Shown here: positions 1 to 10,980 of the stretch, piece after piece
Layout: each line of letters opens with the position of its first letter
Position numbering within the stretch: position 1 is the stretch's first letter
NCBI GenBank assembly: GCA_029834535.1
Contig: JAQMWT010000146.1
Span: 1 to 30,838 of the forward strand
Direction: 5' to 3'
DNA from: Chrysophaeum taylorii
Taxonomy: Eukaryota; Sar; Pelagophyceae; Pelagomonadales; Pelagomonadaceae
Length of the DNA stretch: 30,838 nucleotides
The notes under the pieces: generated by a model
Told to the model about the DNA's origin: nothing
The model's database searches: none
The model's input: only the letters and a program-made list of their open reading frames with translations
Position numbers and translations under genes: made by a program

Positions 1-2430
1 GACCTCCTCGCGGTAGGTTTGCGAGGACAAGGTCGAGAAGAGGTTGTTCCTGAGGATGTTCTGCGCGCGTAGCTCGCATTCTCGAGGAACTCGACGAGAA
101 ACGGGAGGTTGTGGAAGATGACCCGGGCCGCGTTGGTGCACGCGTCCTGCCGCGTACCCTTGTCCGTGCGGCCGAGCGTGAGGTAGAGCTCCGACGGGTG
201 CTTCTCCTCGAGGAATGCCCGGAGAGGGTCCCGAAGCCTTTCCCGTAGCGATCCACGCCCTCGCCGATACACTTGGACAAGGCATGAATGACCTTGTTCA
301 ACTCGCCGGTGAGGCGCAGGTGCTTCGCCTCCGAGCGCTCGATGCTATCCTTCAGCAGCGTGTCGAGCATCTTGGCCTCCTCGGCGGCGCCGCCGTCGAG
401 CCATGTGTTGCCTGCTCAACAAATTGCTGGTGGGACGGCACGACGTACCGAGATGTCGCTGGCAGTTCCCGTGAAAGACACGATTCTTCGCGTCGCGCTC
501 GTCTTGCGTCATCAAATTCCACAGCTCTTCCCCGATCTCCTTCTGCCCGCCGCGAGGACATGCTCCTGGAGCTCGCGGACCGATGCGATGGCGGCGGGGG
601 CGTTGTCGGTAACGATGGCCCGGCCGGCGAGATTCTGCACGCCGGCGCTGCCGGCGGCCGGGAGCGCCTCCGCAGCAGCGTCGGCTCCGTAGAGCTCCTG
701 GTAAACTTGATTAACGAGCTGGAGCGCTCGATTCAGGTCACCAAACCGATCGTTTATCGCCTTGGCCTCGCCAGGTGCGCTCTGGTCGGAGATCTCGCTC
801 GCGCCCAGCGTCCAGTTCTCCGTCACGCCGCCGCGTGTGACGCGAAGTTGGGTAGTCGCGATCTCCTTGCCGTCGAGCGGCGACGCGTCCGTTGCCGCGT
901 CGACGACGTCACCGTATCCCACGGCGAGGGCGACGGCGGCCTCGTGAAGGACACCCATCTCGGAGCGCAGGTCGCGAATGAAGCGTGCGGACGGGAGCTC
1001 CATGTCGCGCACTCGCTCCGGGCCAACGACCGCCTCGACGACCGAGACCAGGACCTCGGGGATTTCCGCAGGCGCAACCCGCGAGGCGAGCAGTTTCATA
1101 CACAGCACCCTGAGCTTCGAGTCCCACGGAGTGCCCTTGCCGGATCCCTTGCCGGACGGCTTCCGCGGTACCCACACTTCGGCGTTCTGCTTCTCGAGGA
1201 CCGCGACCCGCTCCCGCAGCCGCTCGATCTCCTCCTCCCGGGCCTGGACGCGGTCCTCGGCAGCCGCGAGCTTTATCTCCATTTGCTTCGCTTCCTGGTT
1301 GAGGGCGGCGTAATTGTTCTTGAGTTGTCGCATGGCCCGAGGGTCCGATTTCTTCAGTCGGTTCCTCTCCCGAAACTCGGCCGCCGCCGCAGCCTGTCTC
1401 GCCGCCTCGTTCGACTGGGCCTTGGTCGCGTTGAGCTCGTCGATGGCTCGCTGCAGCCTCGCGGCATCGCGGTCGCGCTGCTTCTCATTGGAGGCCTGGT
1501 GGCGTTCGATGCGGACCTGGAGCCGTGCCTCCCGACGTGCGGCATCCCGGACCTCGTCCTCGTACTTCCACTTGGCCTCGAGACGCGCCGCGTCTGCCTT
1601 GGCGGCCGCCATTTCCGCGCGAAGCGTCGGCGTGGGCTTCTTTCGTCTCGCGTTCGGCGGTGACAGAGCGAGAGTGCTGAGCCGTCTTGGCCGCCGTGAG
1701 CTTGTCGACCGTGCTCCGGAGTTTCGACACCTCCTTCTCGAGCTCCGAGATCCGCACATTCGAGTCCGACGACGACGACAGTGTGGAGATAACCGATGAC
1801 CCACTCGATCCAAGCGTCGGACGCGCTGGCCGTCCGGGTGGTAGTCGCCGAATCGGGGGGGTGTCGTTCTCCTTGTCGGGCTTGGCCTTGACGTGGGAGA
1901 ACGGGACGCGGATCTCTCCCTGCTGAATCGTTTTCACGTCGTATGACTCGACCCGACACACAGTGTTGTTGTAGATTAGGCCCAGGACAACGCCGTTGCC
2001 GCCCTGGATGTTGTGCCCCGCCGAGAAGTCGTGCTCGATGAGGACCTCGTCCCCGCTGCGGATGGTTGTCTTGAGAGTCCTAGTTAGCGACGCGGAGATC
2101 CGGGCGAGAACGGCCTTCGCGCCCTTCGTCGTGTGTAGCTTGCTCGGGGTGAAGTCGTCCCGGCACATTTTCGAGCACACGTAGAACTTGTCGGGCAGCT
2201 CGCCCTCGATATTCAGGAGTCGCTCCAGGTCGAGCGGCTGGCCCCTGGCCGTCTCGTCGGCGTCGAGCCTCGCTACGCAGCACACGCACTCTCCCCTCAA
2301 GAGGTTTTTTCGCCGTTGACGTTTGGCAGCGGGTTTTTTCGACACTTTCGTCAACTCAGCCGGGACCGAAGGGTCCACAGGGGTTACAGAAGGACCCGGG
2401 GCCGACTCTTTGCTCGTTTCGGCCGATTCC
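1..2430 (-). pseudogene. Transposase-like pseudogene (RNase H-like, uncharacterised family), 3' end beyond window
   Basis: It reads leftward from an ATG at 2430. The N-terminal part (about 1630-2430) has a Lys/Arg-rich patch, then paired cysteines (ECVCC and YVCSKMC) that could bind zinc, then a Ser-rich linker and a coiled coil. A frameshift near 1622-1634 moves the frame to one open down to 512. That part continues the coiled coil (about 1200-1620) and then shows an RNase H-like block with Asp in TDASPLDG (887-889) and in IVTDNAPAA (605-607). The reading then changes frame near 540, again near 370-390, and near 225. Short conserved-looking blocks persist, such as FHGNCQRH, RYGKGFGTL and RVIFHNLPFLVEFL. 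The order (Cys pairs, coiled coil, D...D, C/H block, GKG, FHNL) resembles uncharacterised transposase-like proteins common in cnidarian and sponge genomes; that comparison is from memory. The frameshifts make it a relic. A domesticated protein with unseen introns is a less likely alternative. Confidence 0.6.
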
Positions 2431-2459
2431 ATGGGCGGAACGCCGATTTTGTGATTTTG

Positions 2460-2484
2460 CAGGCTATGTTTGAAACATAGCCTG
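2460..2484. repeat. Near-perfect palindrome, 12-bp arms with 1-nt centre
   Basis: The arm CAGGCTATGTTT (2460-2471) is followed by a single G and then AAACATAGCCTG (2473-2484), its exact reverse complement. It lies about 30 bases upstream of the ATG of the minus-strand transposase-like pseudogene. It could be part of a terminal inverted repeat or a transposase binding site, or a 5' UTR hairpin. No matching copy is visible at the other end because the element runs off the window. Confidence 0.75.
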
Positions 2485-2569
2485 AGACAATCCACTTTTG
2501 AATGAGGGTTTCTCGTTTGGTGTTCGAAATGTAGGCTAGGGCCTAGTTTTGAGCTTTCTTATCCGACCC

Positions 2570-3834
2570 TACTTGAAGTTAAGAGTGGGGTGAGGCTTGA
2601 GGTGAGCCCAAAAGTTGCGCTCAAACGTTGAAATGACGGTGATGCGAGCGATGAGCTTAGGAAGGTGGTGGATGGCGTCCTTGTCTTCGTCGAGTAACAG
2701 CGAATCGTTGGGAGTGCGCAGACAGTTAGCAAGACGTGCAAAGCCCTTTTTATGTGTGTTGGGGCGCGGGAGTCAAGCAAGCTTGGGGGGGTACTTGAAT
2801 CGAAGAATTTGGTGAATTTCTTCGAGGATCTTGTTGTTTGGGAGTTGGGGCGAGGTGTCCGTGGTGATCTGGCGGAGTTGCTGCTGGACATGACGCATGT
2901 AGTCGATGTTGTGAGCTGGCTCATGGATTTCAGGGTTGAACGGCGTGTCCAGAAAGGCAGTGTAAACATGATGCGCATGATGGATGTGGCTCTGGCCCGT
3001 ATGCTTATCGAGTGCGAGGCGAACTTGAAGCACGAATTCGAGTCCTATCGGGTAGGAGGATCCAAGTGCATGGATTTCGTCGTATGCTGGGTGCTTGACG
3101 GAGTCGCTACCGGCATGTAGGAAACGGCGAAAGAGGGGGTGTACAGTCTCGCGGAGATATACGATGAAGTCGGCTTCTTTTCCTTGGAGATGTGGTTGAG
3201 TTATTGGATATAACTTGCCTTTTGTCATATCGGTTGGGTCCTTGTATTGATCTTTGAGTTCTTGGAGTTTTGGCTCGTAGACGTTGTCCAGGAAGTGCCT
3301 GCCGAACTTGCGGTAGACACCCTTGTAGTAGACGTAACGGCCTTGGATATCTTGCGAGTTCCCGGCGGTAGAGTGGTTGTCGGGGTCCTTGTCGTATTCG
3401 TCGATACAGTGGCTTAGAAGAGCGTCAGCGACATCGTTAGATCCGCGCAGGGCGGATTCCCATGTGTAGAAGCCCTGTAGGAAGTACTGAGTTATACCTG
3501 TTTCAGGCACCAGATGTTCGACGAACAATTGCATGACACGAAAGGAGAGCATTTGGGGTGTGACTTGCGCCGAGTCCATGGACTTGAGAACGGCACTTGG
3601 TGGGTCACTAAAGGTGTTGATCTTAGACTTGGGATCTTGTTGAGCCGGAGTGGGAGGCGGAGCCGCAGCAGCGACGGCAGGTGGTGGTGCTTGCGTTGCT
3701 TGCACTTGGGCGGACAAAGCGCTTATTTGAGCCATCAAGCGAGTTTCTTGTTCTTGCATCTCTTGTTTATTCCGAGCTTTATAGCGAGCTGCTTGTTCTC
3801 GCATCTCCTTTTGGAGTTCTTGTTTCGTTGGCAT
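2570..3834 (-). CDS. Hypothetical coiled-coil protein, possibly gag-like, with one internal TGA
   Basis: The open frame runs from an ATG at 3834 to a TGA at about 2773 (353 residues). Residues 1-50 are a charged heptad-like segment (KQELQKEMREQ...), followed by an Ala/Pro linker (about 50-70). The rest is a mostly helical-looking region with many aromatic and His residues and no zinc knuckle or transmembrane segment. After the TGA the same frame stays open for about 67 codons with similar composition (for example HHLPKLIARITVISTFERNFW) to a TAG at 2570-2572, so the ancestral protein was probably about 420 residues. A run of seven C's just before the TGA is a natural slippage or mutation point. 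I do not recognise the family. The length, coiled-coil start, Pro/Ala hinge and transposon-rich setting suggest a Gag- or capsid-like protein, but a host protein cannot be excluded. Confidence 0.5.
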
Positions 3835-3885
3835 TTTTCTTGGGTTCAGGAACGTCAGTGAGCTTGACTTGTCTGAAATCCTGGG

Positions 3886-4009
3886 GCTCTGCTGATACAG
3901 GGACTGGTGCCCAATACCTAGAGAACAGTAATCACAACTGTGTTACTCTTCAGCAGAGCGTGAGAACAGTGGTAGTCTGTCCTCGAATCTGTCTCTTAAT
4001 CGAGGACAG
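3886..4009. repeat. Two adjacent 10-bp inverted repeats upstream of the 3834 ORF
   Basis: GCTCTGCTGA at 3886-3895 is exactly complementary to TCAGCAGAGC at 3950-3959. Shorter nested complementarity lies between them (AGTAA with TTACT, CACA with TGTG). CTGTCCTCGA at 3977-3986 pairs with TCGAGGACAG at 4000-4009 across a 13-nt loop. Both lie just 5' of the minus-strand ORF that starts at 3834, so they would fold in its leader if transcription starts further right. One 10-bp inverted repeat could be chance in 30 kb; two within 125 bases is more suggestive. No function can be assigned. Confidence 0.5.
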
Positions 4010-4165
4010 CCGGTGTGAATAACACAGCGTTTTCTTAAATCAAAGGTGGCAAAGTTAAGTGAACTAACCCTAGAACAGGGGGTACTAACCCTAGTTCAGA
4101 TTTTCTATCTCTATTGGGGATTTCGGCTCCGACGCGGGATCCCCAGTTATCTTATCCGACCCTAC

Positions 4166-5823
4166 AACTAGGCTCCGGAAGTCACGGCCGCATTCTACCT
4201 CGTAGATCGCAGTGACTACTTTGATGCTTACCCCACCAAAGTGGGGCATCCGCGGCCTGGAAACACAGGCGCTCTGTATGAAGCCACCGGCGCGGTATTG
4301 AATAAATTGCATTCTCGCTCTTGGAGCCGATGCGGATAGCGTGGCGCTGAAGGTGAAAGCTCGCCCATCCCCCGCTCATCACCCATTAACTCCGGCTTGT
4401 TCTTGCAACGTCGGTCAGGACTCGGGCAGGGCCGATACAACGCAAGTGGCACTGAAGGACACGAAGTTCCCTTCTCTCTTTCTCCCTCTTCTTTTTCTAA
4501 TAAAACTCTAGAGGTCGTGCCAAATACTCGGCGCCAGCCTTTGGGGCCGAATTGATGTGCCTTTCTGGCGATCAGGACCACCCGTAATCTCTGGTGAGTT
4601 ATGTAAGAATCCTGGTATGTTGTAGCGTTTGACACCCCCCCCCTTCTTCAGTGAATCGAATAAAAACAGGCCGAGCCTTACTACCACACGAAATTCGTAG
4701 TCGCCGAAAGGAAATTCTCAGAGGTGGGGCCAAATATCATGATACAACGACAACAGAGCCCAACAAGGCTTCTCTTGAAGCTCCAATTCTCTTGCACTTA
4801 CAGGGATAACCGCGTTTCACGTTGCCATAGACGCACTGCTGCCCGGTATGACTTGATTGTAACTGGATGATAGACTTTGACTACAACATCGAAAATCGGC
4901 ATTTAGCACGAACCACCATCCTAAATGCAAGCTTCTCAGCAACATAGACTGCATTCTTCAATCATCAACGATCACTACCAGTTCATTTCTGGGCGTGGTT
5001 ACTGCTGAACCATCCCATACACAATCAACACAAGCGCCGCGCTTAGGAAGATGTGTAAACTGCGCTATGCCTCATGAGCGTCAGCTGCTACAGGTGGCCG
5101 AGTTAAGACCGAACACCACAAATCAGGCCATGCCAAGTATCTGTCGACAAAAAGAGAGCAGCGACAACTCACTTCGTGCGAATGTCACACTGCGTTGACG
5201 GCAGCATTGCAGTGGATATCGCCCTAGTGTTTACTAGAAGTTCATTACAAGCGCACTCATCGGTGGGGAGGACGTCCAATCAGCAAGCAGAGAAGTGCTA
5301 CTTCGTGCACGATGGCTGGGCTCAAGATGCAAGTTCTTTCTAAGACGAATCGGCCAATAAAGCAAACTCTGTGGAACCCCCCGGGGGTGCACGAAGCCAT
5401 TCTAGCGACCACGAGCTTGGCACGAGTGGTTCGAGGGAAATTGATTATATGGGATCAATCCGATAAACGGCGGCAACCCTGGGCTCAAACTGTGAGCACA
5501 CGTGTAAGATTAAACCACGCCAAGTGTAAACAGTACCGACCACTCGTGAATGGGGTAGTCAGTAATCTGTGGCAATTAGACTGACGCGCTTCACAGTCGG
5601 CTCAATGTCACATTTTCCATACGATGGCGATTCCTTTATCGGGCGAGAATCAAGTTTGTATCTGGCAACGGCAGGTAAGCTGCTTCATGAAACGTTTAAC
5701 ACGAAAAGGTTCTCACAGAGCTGGCTTTCTTGATGTGCAAAGCATCACTTTAAGCCCTGTTTAAATGTTGTTTAAGGTTTTCTGCTACCCACAGCGTACT
5801 GTCGTGTTTGCAATGAGCTTCAG
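4166..5823. other. Intergenic stretch with no recognisable gene
   Basis: About 1.65 kb without a protein I can support. The longest open frames (4228-4635 minus, 5312-5584 plus) have no family-like composition and no motif. A pyrimidine-rich tract lies near 4465-4500 and a long C run near 4627-4636. Composition becomes more AT-rich toward CFAP57, so the right end may contain the CFAP57 3' UTR (minus-strand gene ending at 5824). No tRNA or rRNA was seen. Confidence 0.5.
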
Positions 5824-8800
5824 CTAGGGCGTCATTAGGGCGTCATTTGCGAGCTCTGTTGCGGGATGCCCGTGTTCATTCCGATAGCCACAGCATACAG
5901 ACTGGCGTACATTGGTACCAAGGTGGTCACCACGCACGTTATCGAACACTGACACACAAGGCAACGATGATGCTCCTGAGCTGCGAGCAACCCTCCCGGC
6001 GCAGATGTGATAATAGTTGGGAGGATGTTGTGGTTGCTCTTCTCTGACAAAATTATGATACGCACCTCTAATGCTCTTCTCGATGTCTCTAGCTGTGGCT
6101 AGCGTGACCATCGTTGACAGTTCTCTTTTGAATGACGCAATGTAGGCATCCCGCTTGCGAAGCACCCCTCTTAACCCTCGGTTCTCTTGTCCAAGCGTTA
6201 GAATTTTCATGTCCTTAGAATCGAGCTCTTGACATCGACGCTTCTTTTCATAATACTCCGCTTCAAGCTCGTCATACATGGCCATGATGTGAGTTTCGAG
6301 TCCTCCGACGTGCTGCATTACTGGACCGCGCTCTCCCATCAACTGTTGTACTCGATGATCGAGCACTGACCTGAAGTTGTCCAATGTCACGTTCTTTCTT
6401 CGGAGATCAAGGATGGTGAGTTCTTTGTCCTCCAGCGTCGTCTCCCGCTCTTCCATGTGTCGTTTAAAATGGCATAATGTCGCTTCTAACTTTGAATTTC
6501 TCACTTGTTCGCCAATCAATAACACATCGCGAGCATGGCTTGAGGTTTTCAGCTCGTCCATCCGCTTTTCCAATTGAGACATCTTCGTATTTTTTGCCTG
6601 AACTAATCCAGTCAGCTGAGCAGCATTCTCGCGTTCGGCTGTAAGTTCTGCCTGAGCAGCCATCATAAGCTCTTGCAATTCCGCTTCGTACTCATGCTCC
6701 TGTTGGTCTAGCACCTACCAGGTCGCTTAATGCCATCCTCGAGATAACATGACATACCTCGCGAAACATTTGCTCGTTGTGTTTGGCATCATCATGCAAC
6801 TTGTCAAGTTGCTGTCGGAGCTCCCTTTCAACACGCTTCAATCGAATATCAGCAGAGCTCACCGCGGCATCATATTCCGCACTTTGTGCTCGAAGCAGGC
6901 CATCACAACGCTGCTGGACGCGATCAATCTCTTCCAAGAGTGCATCATAACGCTCCATCTCCGCAGCAAGTTGGCGCTCATACCTATTTGCAAGCTCGTG
7001 CGTTATTTGAACATGGATTGACTCTCTTTGGGCCGTTGCAGATTGATGTTCGCGAACCTTGCTTTGATGTTCGCCCATTAAGGCCTGGAAGCGATCACGC
7101 TGCTCAGCCAAGGAAGAATTACAAACATCTCGGACTCGCTTCAGCTCGGCTTCCCATTCCAGGTCTTTACGATGCAATGCGAATTCCATTTCTGCCTTAA
7201 GGTTTTCCAATCGGTTGCACATATCAAACAAAGACTTCGATGAGTCTTCCAGCTCGTCTGTAGTGATCTGGACAACGTCGACCGCCATCATAATATGCGG
7301 CACCGTCTCTTTCATTGTTGCGGTAACCATAAGATTCTTTTGCAGGTCATTTGAGAGAATTGAGAACATGAACACTATGCCGTCGGCACCAGCGGAAAAC
7401 AAAAATGCACGTGCACACAGCCTGAGCGTCGAGACTGCACCAACGTGGGCAAAGAAACAATCGTGCTCCTCTGAAAAGCCATCGTCTGGCCATTCGTGAA
7501 CTCGAATAGAACCCGAGGCCGTGCCAGTAAACAGAATTCTCATGGAGCTGTCCGCAGCTAATGCTGTCACCAGTTCACAATTGGCGAAAGTTGTCCGCAT
7601 TGAAATGTCATCAGAATCGGCTGCATGGCTCACGCTGCGAAGATATGCGGCCTCCGACGTCTGGAGCACACCTGAGACCTGCATTTTCCACGAAACAAAG
7701 CGTAGTCTACCGTCGGCCGCTGCACCAGCTACCAGAGTGGTGGTGCCTGGAGCCACACTACCTTGATTATCCACAAACCGAGAATACGTACGAACGGCAA
7801 GCGCGTGGTACTGACTATTACAGTTCATCTGCGGAATCTGAAGCCGGCAGTGGTTTGCTAAGTCCCAACTGCACACATTCCCGTCTACACCTGCGGAGAA
7901 AAGAGATAAGTCATCAGGTGCCCACACTACACACGTAATGGGTAGGTCGTGACCTGTGAAATTATACAATGGCATTAATGTTACAGAGGAAAGGACTAAG
8001 ACTGAAAGCCACGTGGCGCATGCTATTTGGTGACCACCATGGGAGTAGCGCAACGCCCGGCATTTGGCAATCTGCAACTCACGAAGCAATTTGAGGGAGC
8101 GGAATAGCACAGAGAACAGGCACACTCGATCTGCAAATCCAATCATAATGTGCAGTCCCATAGGATGAAGAGCAACGCAGACAGGCTTCTCATTTTCCGA
8201 GGGCTGCGTCGGCTGATGCGCTAGGTCGCACCGTCTACTCACGTGGTTCCAAATTCTTACGCTACCATCACTACCACAGGTGGCAACAACTGGACGGTTC
8301 TGGCTGACGTCCATATCCAGTATCGGAGAGTCATACGACAGTTGTCCAAAAACTAAAGGTGTAACGCACTCACTCAACCGCGCATCTGATTCTGTGTTCA
8401 TGAGGTCAATATTCCCCAAAGGGAACACAAAGAGTCCCTTGTCTTTAGCATGAGCTATGATGACGCTGCCCGACGTATCACCAACAACACGCGTCCAGGA
8501 AGGGGCAGCACCAGTGAATGAATTAGAGATGGCCAACGATCGAACCAGCACGTACGGAGTTTTCGTATCTTCTTGACACTCAAACAACGCAATATAACCA
8601 CCGGTACCTGCAATGCAGAAACCGCGCTGATATACTGTAAGCGCTTCAGGTCGCCTGTTTCCGGTCAAAGGGAACGTCAACGTGTTCCCTTCTTGAAAAA
8701 AAAAGGCTTCGTCAGCATCAAGAATATAACCAGATAGATCAGAAATCTCGAAATTAGAACTACTTGCATCGTGCAATCTTGAAATGTCGCTTTTAACTGG

Positions 8801-9844
8801 TTCGCTCGAATTGTGGGCTATTACTAAGAGTCTGAAGGCTTTTCCGGTACTACTCTTAGTGCTTCCTTGTTCTGTTGCTGCTTGTTTATCCTCTGCCCCA
8901 GAAATTATTTCGTCTGTGTACTTGTTCTGTTCAGTATTGGGTCGCTGATCATTCCACTGGTGGACAAGAACATTATCGCATCTTTCCAATGATCCGAGAA
9001 CCACAGCGTGAGCCTTGAGTCCTTTCTCTGTTGTCAAGGTCCATGCTTTGAAATGTTGCCATCCATTTGTGATAATACAAAACTTGGAGGCAGGTGTGCC
9101 AAGCACGCTCAGACTCGAAACTTCCCCATTAACAGGCGCGTGCGCCTGTAAGTGTTCCTTTTCCCACTGCCAGAGGAAGAGAGACTGGAGAGACTGTCGC
9201 TCAAGGCGTTCTCTTGCTGCCACTTGTTTCCCGTAATGGCATGCGTAACCCACTGCAGCAATTAAGTTGGAGTCTGGCGAAAAAGCCAGCGTGCTGATGA
9301 AGGCACTAGGTGATTGTAAAGATTTCAAGCATGCTCCAGAAAAGATGTGATAAATTGATATTTGTGACACGCCAGATCTTCGAAGCCGATGATCGCGGCA
9401 TGGATGCAAGTCAGATCCTTGAATCGAATTGCTGTCTCTGTCCATTATGTTCACGACTCTCTGTGTTCCGTAATGTTCCTGTGTCTCTCGTGATTGGATG
9501 CTGCATCGATGTGGCGATCTAGGGTACTCGCTTACGGCAACAAATTTCCGGTTGGGGGATATAATAACTGCTACGATTTCGCATGTTTCTGATGGCCGGA
9601 ATGGCAAAAACTACGGGGTAAGAGATCAAACAGGTGCTCCAATAATTTATCGTAATACCTTCATGCGGCCATCTTCTGACCGGCGAAATACTACTTGTTG
9701 TCCTACAGACATTAGAACGTGTTCCTTACTGTCGCCATCTTCGTCCGGCAGTGAAATAATATCCAGCGCTTTGCATGCTGACCCATGTCCGAATGCATGA
9801 CTAACTACCAAATCACACGGCGGGCTTTTTGAGCCCTTTTGCAT
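5824..9844 (-). CDS. CFAP57: Cilia- and flagella-associated protein 57 (CFAP57/WDR65-like), three exons
   Basis: Inferred exons are 9844-9659 (62 codons), 9610-6758 (951 codons) and 6714-5824 (296 codons plus TAG). Joined in phase 0 they give about 1309 residues, close to the roughly 1250 of animal CFAP57. Residues 1 to about 820 are WD40 repeats: ISPNRKFVAVSE, LAFSPDSNLIAA, CGSDGSVRIWN, SAGVDGNVCSWDL and FSAGADGIVFMFS are blade motifs. From about 840 to 1230 it is a continuous coiled coil. The segment with ERETTLEDKELTILDLRRKN and MAMYDELE is typical of this family's C-terminal half. In known organisms CFAP57 sits in the axoneme and is tied to inner dynein arm assembly and the regulatory apparatus. 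The ATG at 9844 is the first in-frame ATG after an upstream stop. The last 60 or so residues (after HNFVREEQ) do not resemble the family, so a further exon or a lost C-terminus is possible. It is the only intact host-type gene here. Confidence 0.88.
6715..6757 (-). other. CFAP57: CFAP57 intron 2 (43 nt, GT-AG, phase 0)
   Basis: On the minus strand it starts with a consensus GTATGT donor and ends GGTAG. Reading through reaches a TGA soon after. Removing it joins ...NEQMFRE to VLDQQEHEYEAEL and keeps the coiled coil unbroken. A nearby alternative acceptor, seven bases further on, would shift the frame, so this one is preferred. Confidence 0.8.
9611..9658 (-). other. CFAP57: CFAP57 intron 1 (48 nt, GT-AG, phase 0)
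   Basis: On the minus strand it starts GTATTA and ends CCCCGTAG. The open frame of exon 1 would hit TAA a few codons in. Removing these 48 nt joins ...GRMK to FLPFRPSETCEI, rebuilding the family's K-F-[IL]-P junction followed by ISPNR. The gain of a family-consistent junction is the evidence. Confidence 0.8.
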
Positions 9845-9925
9845 TACTACGCACCTGTCAGACCCGTTCTCTACCGGATAAAGTTTGGCCAAACAATGAA
9901 ATTAAAACAATGAAATTGGCCAAAT

Positions 9926-10980
9926 CCTAACTACTAATCGACAGATCCTAACTACTAATCGACAGATGTTTGTCTGTTTGTCTGTTTGTCTGTCTGTTTG
10001 TCCCTCGATTTAGGGTAAGGATCAGGTAGGCGCGAGAGTAAGGATCAGGTAGGCGCGAGAGCCAGACAGTGATCCTCCAAGCCGTCTACGGCGACCTCGC
10101 AGACTATTTCCACGACCCGCGGCGGCTCTTTCAGCGCGCCATTCTCACGCCCCGTCGAAACGATGTTGTCGATGCTGACAACGCGCGCATGACCGCGGCC
10201 TTTTTTTCCCGGAGACGAGGCGTCGGAGTTCTTTTCGGCTGACTAGGCTGGGTCGGAAGACGACGCCTCGCTCTTTATAGTCGAGTTTTCAACTCCCTGA
10301 CAACCAACGGCATGCTGACTTTGATCGCGAGCTTAAAGTCTTCGCAACCTCGACCCGTCGCACGGCCACTGCAACGGTACCAGATACATGATCGATCGTG
10401 TCGTTGTCACCGAGGCTCCTCCAACCTGTATCCCGTAAGGCCCGCCGACGCCAAACGATCACCAAGAGCCAGGGCCAGACGCCCCGCGAGGTCGGCGTCC
10501 TCTTGCCAAGCCCGTCTTCTGCCACGTCCAGCTCTACGTGGCTCTCTGTCGATCGGCAACCCCGAGGATATCCTCTTCTGAGTCGACGACTCCACCCTAC
10601 CCCACACGTGCTGCGCAATACCGATAAGCCCCCTCCCGGCGTCTACACGCGCACTGTAGGTGAACTTACTGGGACCAGGTGAACTTACTGGGGTTTGAGA
10701 TTGGGACTAGGTGAACTGAGTGACCAGGTGAAACTGGGACCAGGTGTGAACATACTGGGGTTTTTAGAGTAAAGGGTTTTTAGAGTAAACTCAAAGGTTG
10801 GCGGCGCGTGCGGATCAAAGCAGCTTAGATTGGCGGAGGCGAGAGCGACGAGCTCAAAGGAGTTGGTGTGAGCTGGGTGAACTTACTGGCCAGGTGAACT
10901 TATATGAAACTTACTGGGACCAGGTGAACTTACTGGGGTTAGAGATTGGGACTAGGTGAACTTACTGGCCTGCACTTGTG
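9926..10980 (+). mobile_element. Helitron-derived non-autonomous unit, copy 1 (with tail)
   Basis: The left edge is ACTACTAATCGACAGAT (present twice) followed by a TTTGTCTG-type microsatellite. The core is 10001-10626 and a tail of about 350 bp ends in CTGCACTTGT near 10980. The core encodes the C-terminal part of a PIF1-like Helitron helicase in several broken frames. CERAILTP-like text appears as FQRAILTPRRNDVVDADN, then RNLDPSHGHCNGTRYMIDRV, then ITKSQGQTPREVGVLL, and finally the motif VI block QLYVALCR. A stretch that normally precedes ITKSQGQT is missing. It is dead as protein, with a seven-T run shifting the frame after AAFF. The element family is repeated five more times in the window. 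Confidence 0.75.
10627..10980 (+). repeat. Tail repeat array of copy 1 (19-bp unit, degenerate)
   Basis: Irregular repeats of GGTGAACTTACTGGGACCA, interrupted by GGGTTTGAGATTGGGACTA spacers and a unique block (GCGGATCAAAGCAGCTTAGA) that is shared by every tail copy. It lies between the helicase core and the right end. Equivalent arrays are at 13018-13394, 20362-20757 (inverted) and 24405-24758. Confidence 0.8.

Noticed and set aside
215..1663. Long plus-strand ORF (482 codons)
   Set aside because: It is antisense to the transposase-like relic, whose minus-strand frames show coiled-coil and RNase H-like motifs. The plus frame is high-GC shadow sequence without motifs.
2558..4165. 15-bp direct repeat CTTATCCGACCCTAC at 2558-2572 and 4151-4165
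   Set aside because: About one to two 15-mer repeats are expected by chance in a window of this size, and no longer LTR-like similarity surrounds them.
4228..4635. Minus-strand ORF of 135 codons in the intergenic stretch
   Set aside because: No domain, irregular composition, and a start in a poor context; cannot be told from chance.
9957..10000. CRISPR-like array from spaced TTTGTCTG and 19-bp repeats
   Set aside because: The genome is eukaryotic, the repeats are simple microsatellite and minisatellite, and there are no spacer-like unique segments of constant length.
9988..10020. TTTAGGG near the microsatellite as a telomere-type repeat
   Set aside because: It occurs once per Helitron unit (CTCGATTTAGGGTAAGG) and is not tandem; there is no telomere array.
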